Below are positions 55,228-64,000 of a DNA stretch of 64,000 bases, in pieces; the stretch's first letter is position 1, and each line of letters begins with the position of its first letter. This DNA comes from Aquitalea aquatilis (GTDB taxonomy: Bacteria > Pseudomonadota > Gammaproteobacteria > Burkholderiales > Chromobacteriaceae). The notes beneath the pieces are model-generated. The model did no database searches, had not been told where the DNA came from, and saw nothing but the letters and a program-made list of their open reading frames with translations. The stretch lies in assembly GCF_005155025.1 (NCBI RefSeq), contig NZ_CP039731.1:3906001-3970000 (forward strand). Direction: 5' to 3'. The translations under genes were made by a program, and so were the position numbers.

Positions 55228-56628
55228 CTATCCCTCTCGGCTCAGCAACTTGCCCGGATTCATGATGTTGTTGGGATCGAATACCGCCTTGACCCCGCGC
55301 ATCAGCGCAATGTCTGCAGCACTGCGCGTTACCCCCAGATAATCGCGTTTCAACAGCCCCACGCCATGCTCGGCCGACATGCTGCCGGCAAACTCGGCCA
55401 CCAGTGCAAACACCTGCTTGTTGACCGCCTCGCAGGCGTGACGAAAATCTTCCAGCGCCCAGCTTTCGGGCTTCAGCACATTGATATGCAGATTGCCATC
55501 GCCGATATGGCCATACCACAGCACCTCGAAATCCGGGTAATCGCGGGCCAGCAAGGCTTGTAGCCGGGACACAAAATCCGGCAGACGGCTGATCACCACC
55601 GAAATGTCGTTCTTGTACGGCGTACGCGGCGTAATGGCAGCACTGATGCCCTCGCGCAAGCGCCATAGCGCCCTGGCCTGCTGCTGCGACTGCGCCAGCA
55701 CACCATCCACCACCCAACCTTGTTCCAGGCAATATTCAAATGCCTGCAATACCAGCGCATCGTCAGCCGCTGGCGGCAATTCGCACTCCAGCAGCACATA
55801 AAATGGCTGCCGCTCTGCCAGCGGTGGCTGCGCCTGCTCGGCCGCCAGCACATGGGTCAAGGCCTGATCGGAGAAAAACTCGAAGGCTTGCAAGGTCAGC
55901 CGGCTACGGAAGGCATGGAACACCGCCATGATGTCGGGCAATTGCGGTACGGCCAGCAGCAATACCGCGCTGGGCGGTGCCGGATCACACAAGCGCACCG
56001 TTGCCTCCACCACCAGCCCCAGCGTGCCTTCCGAACCGATAAACAGGTGACGGAAGTCATAGCCGCTATTGTTCTTGTTAAGGCCCAGATTGCACTGCAG
56101 CAGCTCACCGCGGCCAGTCACCACCGTCAGCCCGGCAATCCAGTCCCGGGTCATGCCATAACGCACCACGCGGATGCCGCCGGCGTTGGTGGCGATATTG
56201 CCGCCGATCTGGCTGGAGCCGCTGGAAGCAAAATCCACCGGATACAGCAGCCCCTGCTCTTGGGCAAAGGCCTGCAGCGCTGCCGTGACCACCCCCGCCT
56301 GGCAGCGTACCGTGCGCGCCAGCGGGTCGAACTGGTCGATACGATTCATCCGTTCGAAGGACAGCACCACCTCGCCCTGCGCCGCCACGGCACCGCCGGA
56401 CAAGCCGGTACGGCCACCGGACGGCACGATGGCAACGCCATGCGCATTGGCCCAGCGCACCACCGCCTGCACTTCCTCAATACTGAGCGGGAACACCACT
56501 GCCGCCGCCTGCGGCTTGGTGTAACGGGTCCAGTCCTGGCCGTAACGCTCCAGCGTATCGGCATCGCCATGAATACGCTCGGCAGGAATAATGGTTTGCA
56601 AGGCAGAGAGTTGGGGCGAGGTCAGCAC
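55228..56628 (-). CDS. FAD-linked oxidoreductase (GlcD/D-2-hydroxyacid dehydrogenase type)
   Basis: Flavoprotein of the VAO/PCMH family that oxidises a D-2-hydroxyacid such as D-lactate, glycolate or D-2-hydroxyglutarate. The 466-residue product has the FAD-binding segments VPSGGRTGLSGGAV, DFASSGSSQIGGNIATNAGG and FIGSEGTLGLVVEATV, and the C-terminal YGHIGDGNLHINV with the metal-binding His and SAEHGVGLLKRDYL. The GTG start gives MLTSPQLSALQ. No iron-sulfur partner gene (GlcF type) is adjacent, so it appears to be a single-subunit enzyme. Exact substrate unknown. Confidence 0.9.
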   Translation of the reverse strand: MLTSPQLSALQTIIPAERIHGDADTLERYGQDWTRYTKPQAAAVVFPLSIEEVQAVVRWANAHGVAIVPSGGRTGLSGGAVAAQGEVVLSFERMNRIDQFDPLARTVRCQAGVVTAALQAFAQEQGLLYPVDFASSGSSQIGGNIATNAGGIRVVRYGMTRDWIAGLTVVTGRGELLQCNLGLNKNNSGYDFRHLFIGSEGTLGLVVEATVRLCDPAPPSAVLLLAVPQLPDIMAVFHAFRSRLTLQAFEFFSDQALTHVLAAEQAQPPLAERQPFYVLLECELPPAADDALVLQAFEYCLEQGWVVDGVLAQSQQQARALWRLREGISAAITPRTPYKNDISVVISRLPDFVSRLQALLARDYPDFEVLWYGHIGDGNLHINVLKPESWALEDFRHACEAVNKQVFALVAEFAGSMSAEHGVGLLKRDYLGVTRSAADIALMRGVKAVFDPNNIMNPGKLLSREG

Positions 56629-56684
56629 GGCAATATCCAGACAGAAAAGTGGCAGCGGCTACCATAGCACGCGGCAAAACAAAT

Positions 56685-56712
56685 AAAAAAGCCGCCCCCC
56701 GAAGGAAGCGGC
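56685..56712 (-). terminator. Terminator after accD
   Basis: On the minus strand GCCGC and GCGGC form the core of a stem followed by TTTTTTATT, about 30 nt after the accD stop. Confidence 0.8.
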
Positions 56713-56741
56713 CTGGATGATCTTGGTGCTGTCAGCAAGAA

Positions 56742-57611
56742 TCAGGCAACAGCAGCCTGCTTTTGCAGTATGGAGACCAGCTCGGCAATCTTGCGCTTGA
56801 GTTCGCGACGATCGACGATCATGTCGATGGCACCCTTTTCCAGCAGGAATTCCGAACGCTGGAAGCCTTCCGGCAGGGTTTCGCGCACGGTCTGCTCGAT
56901 CACGCGCGGACCGGCAAAACCAATCAGCGCCCCCGGCTCGCCAATCACCACATCGCCCAGGAAGGCGAAGGAGGCGGAAACGCCACCCATGGTCGGATCG
57001 GTCAGCACCGAGATGAAGGGCAGCTGGTGATCGGTCAGCAATTGCAGTGCGGCACTGGTCTTGGCCATCTGCATCAGCGAATTCAGACCTTCCTGCATGC
57101 GCGCACCACCCGATGCGGCCACACAGATGAAGGGGGCCTTGGCTTCGATGGCAGCCTGTACGCCACGCACAAAACGCTCACCCACTACCGAACCCATGGA
57201 ACCGCCGATGAAGCGGAACTCGAAGGCGGCCACGACAGCCGGCATGGAATGGATGCTGCCCTGCATCACCACCAGCGCGTCGTCTTCGCCAGTATTGCTC
57301 TGGGCGGCAGCCAGACGGTCGGGATAGCGTTTGCCATCCTTGAACTTGAGAATGTCCACCGGCTTGACCTCGGCACCGATTTCACGGCGGCCTTCGTCAT
57401 CCAGCAGGACATCCAGCCGCTGACGTGCATTCAGCGGATGGTGATGATTACATTTGGGACAAACCTGCAGATTGCTCTCCAGGTCGGTGTAATACAGTAC
57501 GGCTTCACATGCCGGGCACTTGCTCCACAGCCCCTCCGGTACCGCTGAAGGCTTGTCAGCGCGAGAATCGCGCTTGATCTTCGGCGGCAGGAGCTTGTTC
57601 AACCAGCTCAT
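56742..57611 (-). CDS. accD: Acetyl-CoA carboxylase carboxyltransferase beta subunit
   Basis: With AccA transfers carboxyl from biotin to acetyl-CoA, the first committed step of fatty acid synthesis. The ATG giving [20 protein letters not shown] has AAGGAG 5 nt upstream; the longer frame adds 16 unlikely residues. The 289-residue product has an N-terminal four-cysteine zinc ribbon (CPAC and CPKC) and the crotonase-like core with [20 protein letters not shown] and [18 protein letters not shown]. It follows trpA, a frequent neighbour. Confidence 0.97.
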   Translation of the reverse strand: MSWLNKLLPPKIKRDSRADKPSAVPEGLWSKCPACEAVLYYTDLESNLQVCPKCNHHHPLNARQRLDVLLDDEGRREIGAEVKPVDILKFKDGKRYPDRLAAAQSNTGEDDALVVMQGSIHSMPAVVAAFEFRFIGGSMGSVVGERFVRGVQAAIEAKAPFICVAASGGARMQEGLNSLMQMAKTSAALQLLTDHQLPFISVLTDPTMGGVSASFAFLGDVVIGEPGALIGFAGPRVIEQTVRETLPEGFQRSEFLLEKGAIDMIVDRRELKRKIAELVSILQKQAAVA

Positions 57612-57631
57612 GCTGACTCCTTGCTCAACGC

Positions 57632-57654
57632 AGCCCGGCAGGGTATGCCGGGCT
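57632..57654 (-). promoter_or_regulatory. Hairpin in the accD leader
   Basis: AGCCCGGCA and TGCCGGGCT are perfect 9-bp arms around GGGTA, 20 nt before the accD start. AccD of E. coli can bind its own mRNA, so a control role is conceivable but unproven here. Confidence 0.4.
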
Positions 57655-57660
57655 GACAAT

Positions 57661-57685
57661 AAAACGGGGTGTTGTCACCCCGTTT
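57661..57685 (-). terminator. Terminator after trpA
   Basis: AAACGGGGTG and CACCCCGTTT form a perfect 10-bp stem with a 4-nt loop, followed on the minus strand by TTTTATTG (counting the stem end). It lies 9 nt after the trpA stop. Confidence 0.7.
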
Positions 57686-57693
57686 GCGTGTCC

Positions 57694-58482
57694 TTAAAGA
57701 ATGGCGGCCTTCAATTCGGCCACCAGACGGGTCAACCGCTCTCTGGCGGTTTCTGCTGTAGCCGCCTCGATTTCCTGCACCAGACGGCTCCCTACCACCA
57801 CGGCATCGGCCGTCACGGAGATGGCCTGGGCGGTGGCGGCATCGCGAATGCCGAAGCCTACGCCGATGGGAACCTGAATATGTGCTCTAAGGGCGGCAAT
57901 TTTACGCGCTACGTCGTCAATGTCCAGATTTCCTGCACCGGTGACGCCTTTCAGCGACACATAGTAGACATAACCACGGGCATGGCGGGCGATTTCACGC
58001 ACCCGCGCTTCCGGCGTGGTCGGTGCAATCAGGAATACCGGATCAAGATCCGCCGCAATCAGTGCCGCAGACAGTTCGGCCGCTTCTTCCGGCGGGCAGT
58101 CCACGGTCAGCACGCCATCCACACCGGCAGCGTGAGCCTGTTCGGCAAAGGCGGTATAGCCCATGACGAACACCGGGTTCAGATAACCCATCAGCACCAC
58201 GGGCGTGGTGGCATTGCTCTTGCGGAATTCGGCCACCAAGGCCAGCACATCGCGCAGGCCGACCTTGTGCACCAGCGCACGTTCGGACGCACGCTGGATC
58301 ACCGGGCCATCGGCCATCGGATCGGAAAACGGCACCCCCAGCTCGATGATGTCGGCACCACCATCTACCAGACCGTGCATCAGCTCAACGGTCAGCGAGG
58401 GATGCGGGTCACCGGCCGTGATAAACGGGATCAGTGCTTTCTTGCCGTCCAGCCGGGCAAAACATGCAGCAATACGTGACAT
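57694..58482 (-). CDS. trpA: Tryptophan synthase alpha subunit
   Basis: Cleaves indole-3-glycerol phosphate to indole, which is channelled to TrpB. The 262-residue TIM barrel has the catalytic Glu in [20 protein letters not shown] and the catalytic Asp in [14 protein letters not shown], with LIAPTTPE and [13 protein letters not shown] as phosphate-binding loops. It starts 18 nt after trpB. Length is normal. Confidence 0.98.
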   Translation of the reverse strand: MSRIAACFARLDGKKALIPFITAGDPHPSLTVELMHGLVDGGADIIELGVPFSDPMADGPVIQRASERALVHKVGLRDVLALVAEFRKSNATTPVVLMGYLNPVFVMGYTAFAEQAHAAGVDGVLTVDCPPEEAAELSAALIAADLDPVFLIAPTTPEARVREIARHARGYVYYVSLKGVTGAGNLDIDDVARKIAALRAHIQVPIGVGFGIRDAATAQAISVTADAVVVGSRLVQEIEAATAETARERLTRLVAELKAAIL

Positions 58483-58500
58483 AAGCCTTCCTTAGCCTTG

Positions 58501-59703
58501 TTAGAGCGTGATACCGGCCAGACCGGCCACGGTATTGATGTCCTTGTCGCCACGGCCGGACAGATTCACCAGAATCACCTTGTCCTTGGCCATGGTCGGT
58601 GCCACCTTGGCAGCCCAGGCCAGCGCATGGCTGGATTCCAGCGCCGGGATGATGCCTTCCAGATGACAGCAGTCGTGGAAGGCCGACAAGGCTTCCTTGT
58701 CGTCGATGGCGACGTATTCGGCGCGGCCGATGTCCTTCAGATAGCTGTGCTCCGGGCCAACACCGGGGTAATCCAGACCGGCCGATACCGAGTGGGTCTC
58801 GACAACCTGACCATTGGCATCCTGCATCAGATAGCTCTTGGCACCGTGCAGCACGCCTACGCCAGCCCCACCGGACAGTGGAGCGGCGTGCATGCCGCTG
58901 GCAATGCCGTGGCCACCGGCCTCGACACCCACCATGCGCACGCCATTCACACCGATATAGGGATAGAACATGCCGATGGCGTTGGAGCCGCCACCGACGC
59001 AGGCCACCACCACATCCGGCTGGCGACCGGCCACTTCCGGCATCTGCTCCTTGGATTCCTCACCGATCACCGACAGGAAGTCACGCACCATCATCGGGTA
59101 AGGATGCGGACCTGCCGCCGTACCCAGAATGTAGAAGGTGCTGTCGACATTGGTCACCCAGTCGCGCATGGCTTCGTTCAGTGCATCTTTCAGGGTCTTG
59201 GAGCCGGACTCCACCGGCACCACGGTGGCACCCAGCAGCTTCATGCGGAAGACATTGGGCGACTGGCGCTTGATGTCCTCGGCACCCATATAGACAAAGC
59301 ATTCCATGCCATAACGGGCAGCCACGGTAGCCGTGGCCACGCCATGCTGACCGGCACCGGTTTCGGCAATCACCCGTTTCTTGCCCATGCGGCGGGCCAA
59401 CAGCGCCTGGCCGATGGCATTGCTGATCTTGTGCGCGCCAGTGTGGTTGAGGTCTTCACGCTTGAGGAAGATCTGCGCACCACCCAGTTGCTCCGACCAG
59501 CGCTTGGCATGGTAGATGGGGCTGGGGCGGCCCACATAGTGTTTCAGCTCGTGGCGAAACTCTTCCCAGAAAGTCGGATCGGCCTTGACGCGCTCGTATT
59601 CGTTCTTGAGTTCGTCCAGTGCCGCCATCAAGGTTTCGGCAACATAGACGCCACCATACGGTCCAAAGTGGCCGTTTGCATCCGGAAGATCATACCGCTC
59701 CAT
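58501..59703 (-). CDS. trpB: Tryptophan synthase beta subunit
   Basis: PLP enzyme joining indole and serine to tryptophan. The ATG giving [20 protein letters not shown] follows CAGGAG. The 400-residue product has the PLP lysine in [39 protein letters not shown] and [14 protein letters not shown]. Its start overlaps the trpF 3' end by 14 nt, so the two are translationally coupled. Confidence 0.98.
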   Translation of the reverse strand: MERYDLPDANGHFGPYGGVYVAETLMAALDELKNEYERVKADPTFWEEFRHELKHYVGRPSPIYHAKRWSEQLGGAQIFLKREDLNHTGAHKISNAIGQALLARRMGKKRVIAETGAGQHGVATATVAARYGMECFVYMGAEDIKRQSPNVFRMKLLGATVVPVESGSKTLKDALNEAMRDWVTNVDSTFYILGTAAGPHPYPMMVRDFLSVIGEESKEQMPEVAGRQPDVVVACVGGGSNAIGMFYPYIGVNGVRMVGVEAGGHGIASGMHAAPLSGGAGVGVLHGAKSYLMQDANGQVVETHSVSAGLDYPGVGPEHSYLKDIGRAEYVAIDDKEALSAFHDCCHLEGIIPALESSHALAWAAKVAPTMAKDKVILVNLSGRGDKDINTVAGLAGITL

Positions 59704-60313
59704 GCCTTGCTCCTGATATGAACGCCGCCATCCTGGCGGCATCTTTGATTCCTTTGGCTGCTTCCACTCCGCTGGAAACATCCACCGCCGCCGGCCGCAC
59801 TGCGGCCACGGCTTGCTTGATATTCTGGTCGTCCAGCCCACCGGACAAAATCAACGGCAGGGGCAGGTTTGCCGGCAGCAAAGTCCAGTCAAACGTGGTA
59901 CCGGTGCCACCATGTGCGCCTTCAACAAAGGCGTCGGTGAGCAGGCCGCGCGCGTCCGGGTATTGGGCGGCGGCTACTGTCAGGTCCAGTCCGGGCTTGA
60001 CCCGCACCGCCTTGAGATAGGGCCGCTGGAAAGAGCGGCAGAATTCAGCCGGTTCTTCACCGTGAAATTGCAGGATGTCGATGCCGCAATGTGCCAGCAC
60101 CTCTTCCACCCACTCGCGCTCCGGGTTGACGAACAACGCCACCACGCTGACAAAAGGCGGCAAGGCGGCAATCACCGCCTGTGCCTGCGCCAGGCTGACA
60201 TTGCGCGGGCTTTTCGGATAAAACACCAGGCCGATGGCATCCGCGCCCAGCCGGGCGGCTTCTGCGCCATCCTCGGGCCGGGTAATGCCGCAAATCTTGA
60301 TTCTGATGGTCAC
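59690..60313 (-). CDS. trpF: Phosphoribosylanthranilate isomerase
   Basis: TIM-barrel enzyme of tryptophan synthesis. The 207-residue product starts at GTG ([20 protein letters not shown]) with the catalytic Cys in [37 protein letters not shown] and the catalytic Asp region [19 protein letters not shown]. The GTG lies one base after the truA stop, and the 3' end overlaps trpB, so truA-trpF-trpB-trpA read as one tight operon. Confidence 0.97.
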   Translation of the reverse strand: MTIRIKICGITRPEDGAEAARLGADAIGLVFYPKSPRNVSLAQAQAVIAALPPFVSVVALFVNPEREWVEEVLAHCGIDILQFHGEEPAEFCRSFQRPYLKAVRVKPGLDLTVAAAQYPDARGLLTDAFVEGAHGGTGTTFDWTLLPANLPLPLILSGGLDDQNIKQAVAAVRPAAVDVSSGVEAAKGIKDAARMAAFISGARHGAV

Positions 60314-60314
60314 A

Positions 60315-61103
60315 TCATCTCCACAGGGCCAGTCGGGCCGGCTCGGTCTGCGATGGCAATTGGTATTGTGCCGGATAACCGACCCCGGTCAGGTACAGCC
60401 CGTCCGGCATGAAGGTAGGCGGCGCACGGGTGCGGTCCTGTGCGGCCAGCAGCGCCTCCAGGTCGGCCGTTGTCAGACTGCCCTTGCCCACATACAGCAA
60501 TGCACCAACGATATTGCGCACCATGTGGTGCAGGAAGGCATCGGCCAGCAGATCGAAACGGATCAGCCCGCCCTCCTCGCTGATCGCCAGTTGCTGCAGG
60601 TTCTTGACCGGGCTTTTCGCCTGGCATTCCGCCGCGCGGAAGCTGGAAAAATCATGCGAACCCAGCAACACGGCAGCAACCTCGCGCATGGCCTCGACAT
60701 CCAGCGGCTGGTGATACCAGCCCACCTTGCCGGCCAACAGGCAGGGGCGTACCGGATGCGTCAGCAGGAAATAGCTGTAGGAGCGCGAAAAAGCGGAAAA
60801 GCGGGCGTGAAAGCCCTCGTCCACCTCGCGTGCCCACACCACGGCCACCTCGGGCGGCAGATGGGCATTGACCCCGCGCACCCAGGCATTGAGCGGGCGC
60901 GTAATCTGGCTGTCGAAATGCACCACCTGCATGGCGGCGTGCACGCCGGCATCGGTACGGCCTGCGGCCAGGGTTGTAATGTCTTGTCCGGCGATCTGGC
61001 TCAGGGCCCGGTTCAATCTGTCCTGGACGGTATTGCCATGCGGCTGAGTCTGCCAGCCGGAAAAGGCCCGGCCGTCATACTCGATGCCGAGCGCTATTCT
61101 CAT
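60315..61103 (-). CDS. truA: tRNA pseudouridine synthase A
   Basis: Makes pseudouridine at positions 38-40 of tRNAs. From the ATG giving MRIALGIEYDGRAFSGWQTQ the product has 262 residues, typical. The catalytic Asp is in TLAAGRTDAGVHAAMQVVHF, followed by DFSSFRAAECQAKSPVKNLQ and FLHHMVRNIVGALLYVGKG. It lies between fimV and trpF, the order usual in Neisseriales and Pseudomonas. Confidence 0.97.
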   Translation of the reverse strand: MRIALGIEYDGRAFSGWQTQPHGNTVQDRLNRALSQIAGQDITTLAAGRTDAGVHAAMQVVHFDSQITRPLNAWVRGVNAHLPPEVAVVWAREVDEGFHARFSAFSRSYSYFLLTHPVRPCLLAGKVGWYHQPLDVEAMREVAAVLLGSHDFSSFRAAECQAKSPVKNLQQLAISEEGGLIRFDLLADAFLHHMVRNIVGALLYVGKGSLTTADLEALLAAQDRTRAPPTFMPDGLYLTGVGYPAQYQLPSQTEPARLALWR

Positions 61104-61278
61104 GCCCACACCTTGCTTGCAACATCTTCCGCTGTCGGCAGCCTAGGCAGCCGACAGCAGACGCTAAAACGACAACTCTACCCTATCCGGCGGGGTTTAC
61201 GCCATGCCGTCTTGCATGATCCGCCTGCCGGCCACCGGCGGCTGCCACGCAAAAATCACCCGCAGCACAGCACAATGC

Positions 61279-61304
61279 AAAACGGGGGAGCATCTGCTCC
61301 CCCG
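61279..61304 (-). terminator. Terminator after fimV
   Basis: CGGGGGAGC and GCTCCCCCG form a perfect 9-bp stem with an ATCT loop, followed on the minus strand by TTTTGC, 21 nt after the fimV stop. truA therefore probably has its own promoter in the 220-bp gap, where I see no other feature. Confidence 0.75.
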
Positions 61305-61325
61305 CTTGCTACGGCCAGTCCTGCG

Positions 61326-63992
61326 TCACGAAACGGTTTGGCCGGCTTCCTTCATCAGGGCTTCTGCCGTTTCCTTGTCGCCCATTTCCAGGTAAAGCTT
61401 GGCCAGCTCCATCTTGTCGTTGGCCTCGGATTGCGACTTGGCTTGCGTCGTTGCCGCAGCTGGCGCTAGAGGTGGATCTACCTTGACCGAGGCAGGCAGA
61501 TCAGACAGGAAATCCATGCTCAACATCGGTTCCGGTGCCTGCTTTACCGCATTCTCCAGCTCCTGCTCACCCAGCGAAGCAAAGGCATCCAGCCCACTCA
61601 AGGCCGGATTGGGCTCGGTAGCCGGCGGCAGCGGAGCGGGCCCGGCTGCCGGCTTGTCCAGAAAGTCCATGGCCAGCGGTGCTTCCGGCTCGGGTTCAAC
61701 CGCCCCCAGCTCAACGGCCAGATCCAGCGGTGGCACACGCTCAGCCGGAGCCTCAGCCAAGGCCTCAGCCGCAACATCCACCGGCGCTGCCGCCGAATTG
61801 ACGCGCACGGCTTCCAGATTCAGCGGCGATGCTGCCGCAACCGGCTTGGCATCAAACAGCGGATGCTCCGGAGCCAGCGTGCGGCCCAGTTCACACACCC
61901 GCATCCACAAGGTGCTGTCCTTGCCGAAAATCCCCCGCGCCGTGGTCGCTTCGGCAATGAAGCCGTCCCTGTCCGGCTGCATGGCCAGGACTTCCAGCAG
62001 TTTGTAGCGCAGATCCTGGCGCATCGGTTCGCGCACCAGACCTTCGCGCAGGATTTCCAGCGCCTGGTCGATGCGACCATAGGCAAGGTAGACCTCTGCC
62101 TCGGCGATCAGGTCAACCGAGGCCAGATCGATACCTTCACCACGCTTGATGCCACTCATCAAGGTGGTCAACGGCCCCATGGTCAGCATGGATGCGTTAT
62201 CAGCAGACGACTTGCTGGCAGGCTTGCTGCCGGACTCGGCTGCCTTACGCTGCCGCAGGCGCTGCGCCACCAGCAAGGCTCCCAGGCCGACGGCAGCGGC
62301 ACCGCCGCCATACATCAGCGCCCCACTGTTGCGCAGGCTGTCCAGCACGTCATCCACCAGGAATGACGGTGGCGGGGCCTCGACAGCGGGCTTGACCGGC
62401 GCGGCCGCCTTGACTGGCGGATGAGCGGGTTCCGCCGGCTTGACGGGCTGCGCTGCCGGAGCAGACGCAAGCACTGCAGCAGGCTGGCTGGCCACAGCAG
62501 CAACGGCAGCAGCCGGCTGACTGGCTACGGCAGCCACCGCCGCTTGACTCGCCACAACGCGGGTTTCACCGGCAGCCGTACTGGCCGTTGCGGCTTTGGC
62601 AATTTGCAGATTACGGATTTTCTGTTCCAGCTCCAGCGTCTTCTGCTGGGCATGTAACAGGGCCTGATCCTGCTTTTGCAGGATGGTTTTCAGGCGATCC
62701 TCCTGAGCAGTGTCAGCCCCACCCACCGCCACCGCCTTGACTGCGGTCACCTGGGGAGCCGAGGCTGCCACCTTGGCTGCAGGATGGGCCGCTTCAGGAA
62801 GCGGCTTGTTCATGGGTTTGAGGGTGACAGCATCGGACTTGGCCGGGGCTTTGGCTGCCGGCACCGGCGCTTCTTGCGCCACAGCGGGCGGCTCGGCTGC
62901 AGCCGGAGAATTACCTGCCGTGGCCAGACGCCAGTCGGCCGGGTACTTCAGGGCTGCACCTGCGCGCAGGCGATTGACGTCACCAGAGATGAATGCATCC
63001 GGATTACTGCGATACAAGCGCTTGGCGATATCAGCCGGGTTACCGCCGCCCTTTACCCTGGAGGCGATCAGCGACAAGGTGTCGCCATGCAGAACCCGGT
63101 ATACCTTCAGCGGCTGCACCTTCTCCGCAGCACGCGCACTCTTGCCGGCGCTGACCGGATTGATGGAACGCTCTTCAACGGTGTAACCATTGGGGTCCAG
63201 CAGCAGATTGTAATGTTTCTGCGCATGGACATTGCCCGCCCCGACTTCCAGGCGGAAAGCCAGCACCGGGTCATTCATAGGCTGACTGCTGCGCAACAGC
63301 AGCATGGATTTGCCAGCCGGCGACTTGCTGATCTGGTGCGAGATGGAGGCAATCAGTTGCAATTGCTCGCCGCTGGGTGCGCCTTGCAGGCTATCGGCAG
63401 CCAGTGCCACCCGAACATTGTCAGTCTGCTTGACGGCAGTACCAAACAGCTCCAGCTCGGCCACCAGCGGCTCGCCCAGCTTGGACTTAACCTTGAGTTC
63501 GCCCAGACCGAGGCTGCTCAGGCGGGGCATCAGGTCTGGCGAGACGGCGGTTTTCTTGACGGTATCATCATGAGCCGGCTGCTTGTCCTTGCGCGGCGGG
63601 CCATCCCGCTGGTAATCAACTTCGAATTCACGCACCAGACGCCCGGCTGGCCAGTTCATTTCCACGGCAAAGCGCAATAGTGCTTCATCGAAATGGCTGG
63701 GGCCTTTGACCAGAATCTTCTGAATACCGCCATCCGCTTTGCGAATGGCAGAAAACTTCAGCACCGGTGCCGACTGGCTATAAGTCGACACCAGCGGATA
63801 TTTGTTGCGATCAGCCAGGCTGACCAGCACATTCCCTTGCGGATCTTCGTCCACCACGGGAATTTCCGCTTCAAAAGGCTGACCTTCCGAAGACAGGACA
63901 TGAATCGACCCCAGGCCGGCCAAGGCCGATCCTGCAGAGCCCATGCCGGCCAACAAAATGGCGAGCAAGGTCATGCTATGTTTTGAAGCCAT
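61326..63992 (-). CDS. fimV: FimV, peptidoglycan-binding regulator of type IV pili and polarity
   Basis: Inner-membrane hub protein with a periplasmic LysM domain and a cytoplasmic TPR domain; in relatives it drives type IV pilus assembly, twitching and polar organisation. The 888-residue product has a signal-like N terminus, the FimV N-terminal domain (LGSIHVLSSEGQPFEAEIPV), a LysM region near 295-350 (YRVLHGDTLSLIASRVKGGG), an Ala/Pro-rich stretch, a coiled coil near 430-465, repeated VAAVASQPAA units, a membrane helix (about 565-585) and an acidic tail. It ends in the FimV C-terminal TPR-like motif NDKMELAKLYLEMGDKETAE. An ATG 18 nt inside is an alternative start. No pilin genes are near. 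Confidence 0.95.
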   Translation of the reverse strand: MASKHSMTLLAILLAGMGSAGSALAGLGSIHVLSSEGQPFEAEIPVVDEDPQGNVLVSLADRNKYPLVSTYSQSAPVLKFSAIRKADGGIQKILVKGPSHFDEALLRFAVEMNWPAGRLVREFEVDYQRDGPPRKDKQPAHDDTVKKTAVSPDLMPRLSSLGLGELKVKSKLGEPLVAELELFGTAVKQTDNVRVALAADSLQGAPSGEQLQLIASISHQISKSPAGKSMLLLRSSQPMNDPVLAFRLEVGAGNVHAQKHYNLLLDPNGYTVEERSINPVSAGKSARAAEKVQPLKVYRVLHGDTLSLIASRVKGGGNPADIAKRLYRSNPDAFISGDVNRLRAGAALKYPADWRLATAGNSPAAAEPPAVAQEAPVPAAKAPAKSDAVTLKPMNKPLPEAAHPAAKVAASAPQVTAVKAVAVGGADTAQEDRLKTILQKQDQALLHAQQKTLELEQKIRNLQIAKAATASTAAGETRVVASQAAVAAVASQPAAAVAAVASQPAAVLASAPAAQPVKPAEPAHPPVKAAAPVKPAVEAPPPSFLVDDVLDSLRNSGALMYGGGAAAVGLGALLVAQRLRQRKAAESGSKPASKSSADNASMLTMGPLTTLMSGIKRGEGIDLASVDLIAEAEVYLAYGRIDQALEILREGLVREPMRQDLRYKLLEVLAMQPDRDGFIAEATTARGIFGKDSTLWMRVCELGRTLAPEHPLFDAKPVAAASPLNLEAVRVNSAAAPVDVAAEALAEAPAERVPPLDLAVELGAVEPEPEAPLAMDFLDKPAAGPAPLPPATEPNPALSGLDAFASLGEQELENAVKQAPEPMLSMDFLSDLPASVKVDPPLAPAAATTQAKSQSEANDKMELAKLYLEMGDKETAEALMKEAGQTVS

Positions 63993-64000
63993 GATCCGGA

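Overview
The window looks like chromosomal DNA of a GC-rich betaproteobacterium of the order Neisseriales, most likely family Chromobacteriaceae (Chromobacterium/Aquitalea/Vogesella type). This rests on the protein sequences (IF3, FimV, MutL and the housekeeping enzymes read like that group) and on the gene order fimV-truA-trpF-trpB-trpA-accD. It is inference; no database search was run. There are no rRNA genes, CRISPR arrays, insertion sequences or prophage genes. One tRNA gene is present.

Layout. 1-4433 (minus): tRNA-Val(GAC), thrS, infC (apparently starting at a rare ATA codon), rpmI, rplT and the 5' part of pheS. 4556-14848 (plus): tgt; yajC-secD-secF; a DedA protein; mutL, tdk, sbcB and miaA. 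14981-15328: a RidA-type protein. 15329-18991: a 1.2-kb stretch with a strong promoter and several tiny ORFs, leading into a NRAMP-related transporter with magnesium-clade (NRMT-like) signature residues and a MgtC/SapB protein. 19056-24441: fatty acid desaturase, DUF945 protein, Fur-linked bfd, nudJ-like NUDIX gene, a secreted Cys/His/Asp protein and mnmA. 24717-27035: two tandem, AT-richer fimbrial tip-adhesin paralogues without chaperone or usher.

27155-35407 is a polyamine-flavoured patch: LuxR-type regulator, nitrilase-fold amidase, PuuP-like permease, speA, puuB-like oxidase and potG. 36001-37824 is an EAL-CBS-GGDEF protein. 38014-40748 holds an alpha/beta hydrolase, an enoyl-CoA hydratase-family gene and an orphan astE. 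40820-50981 (minus) is the flagellar rod/hook/ring set flgBCDEFGHI plus flgJKL, with a good sigma-54 promoter before flgB. 51233-54760: OsmC/YhfA-like, tsaD and an ABC-F (YheS-like) gene. The convergent gap 54761-55227 has a 100-nt nested palindrome and two perfect inverted DnaA boxes. 55228-63992 (minus): FAD-linked oxidase, accD, trpA, trpB, trpF, truA and fimV.

Best candidate for something new: the leader of the NRMT-like/mgtC pair. A 23-codon ORF starting Met-Asp-Pro-Tyr-Pro with a good ribosome site is followed by a C-rich, G-poor tract about 220 nt before the transporter. This mirrors the logic of the enterobacterial mgtL-mgtA Mg2+-sensing leader, in an organism and in front of a transporter family where I know of no described example.
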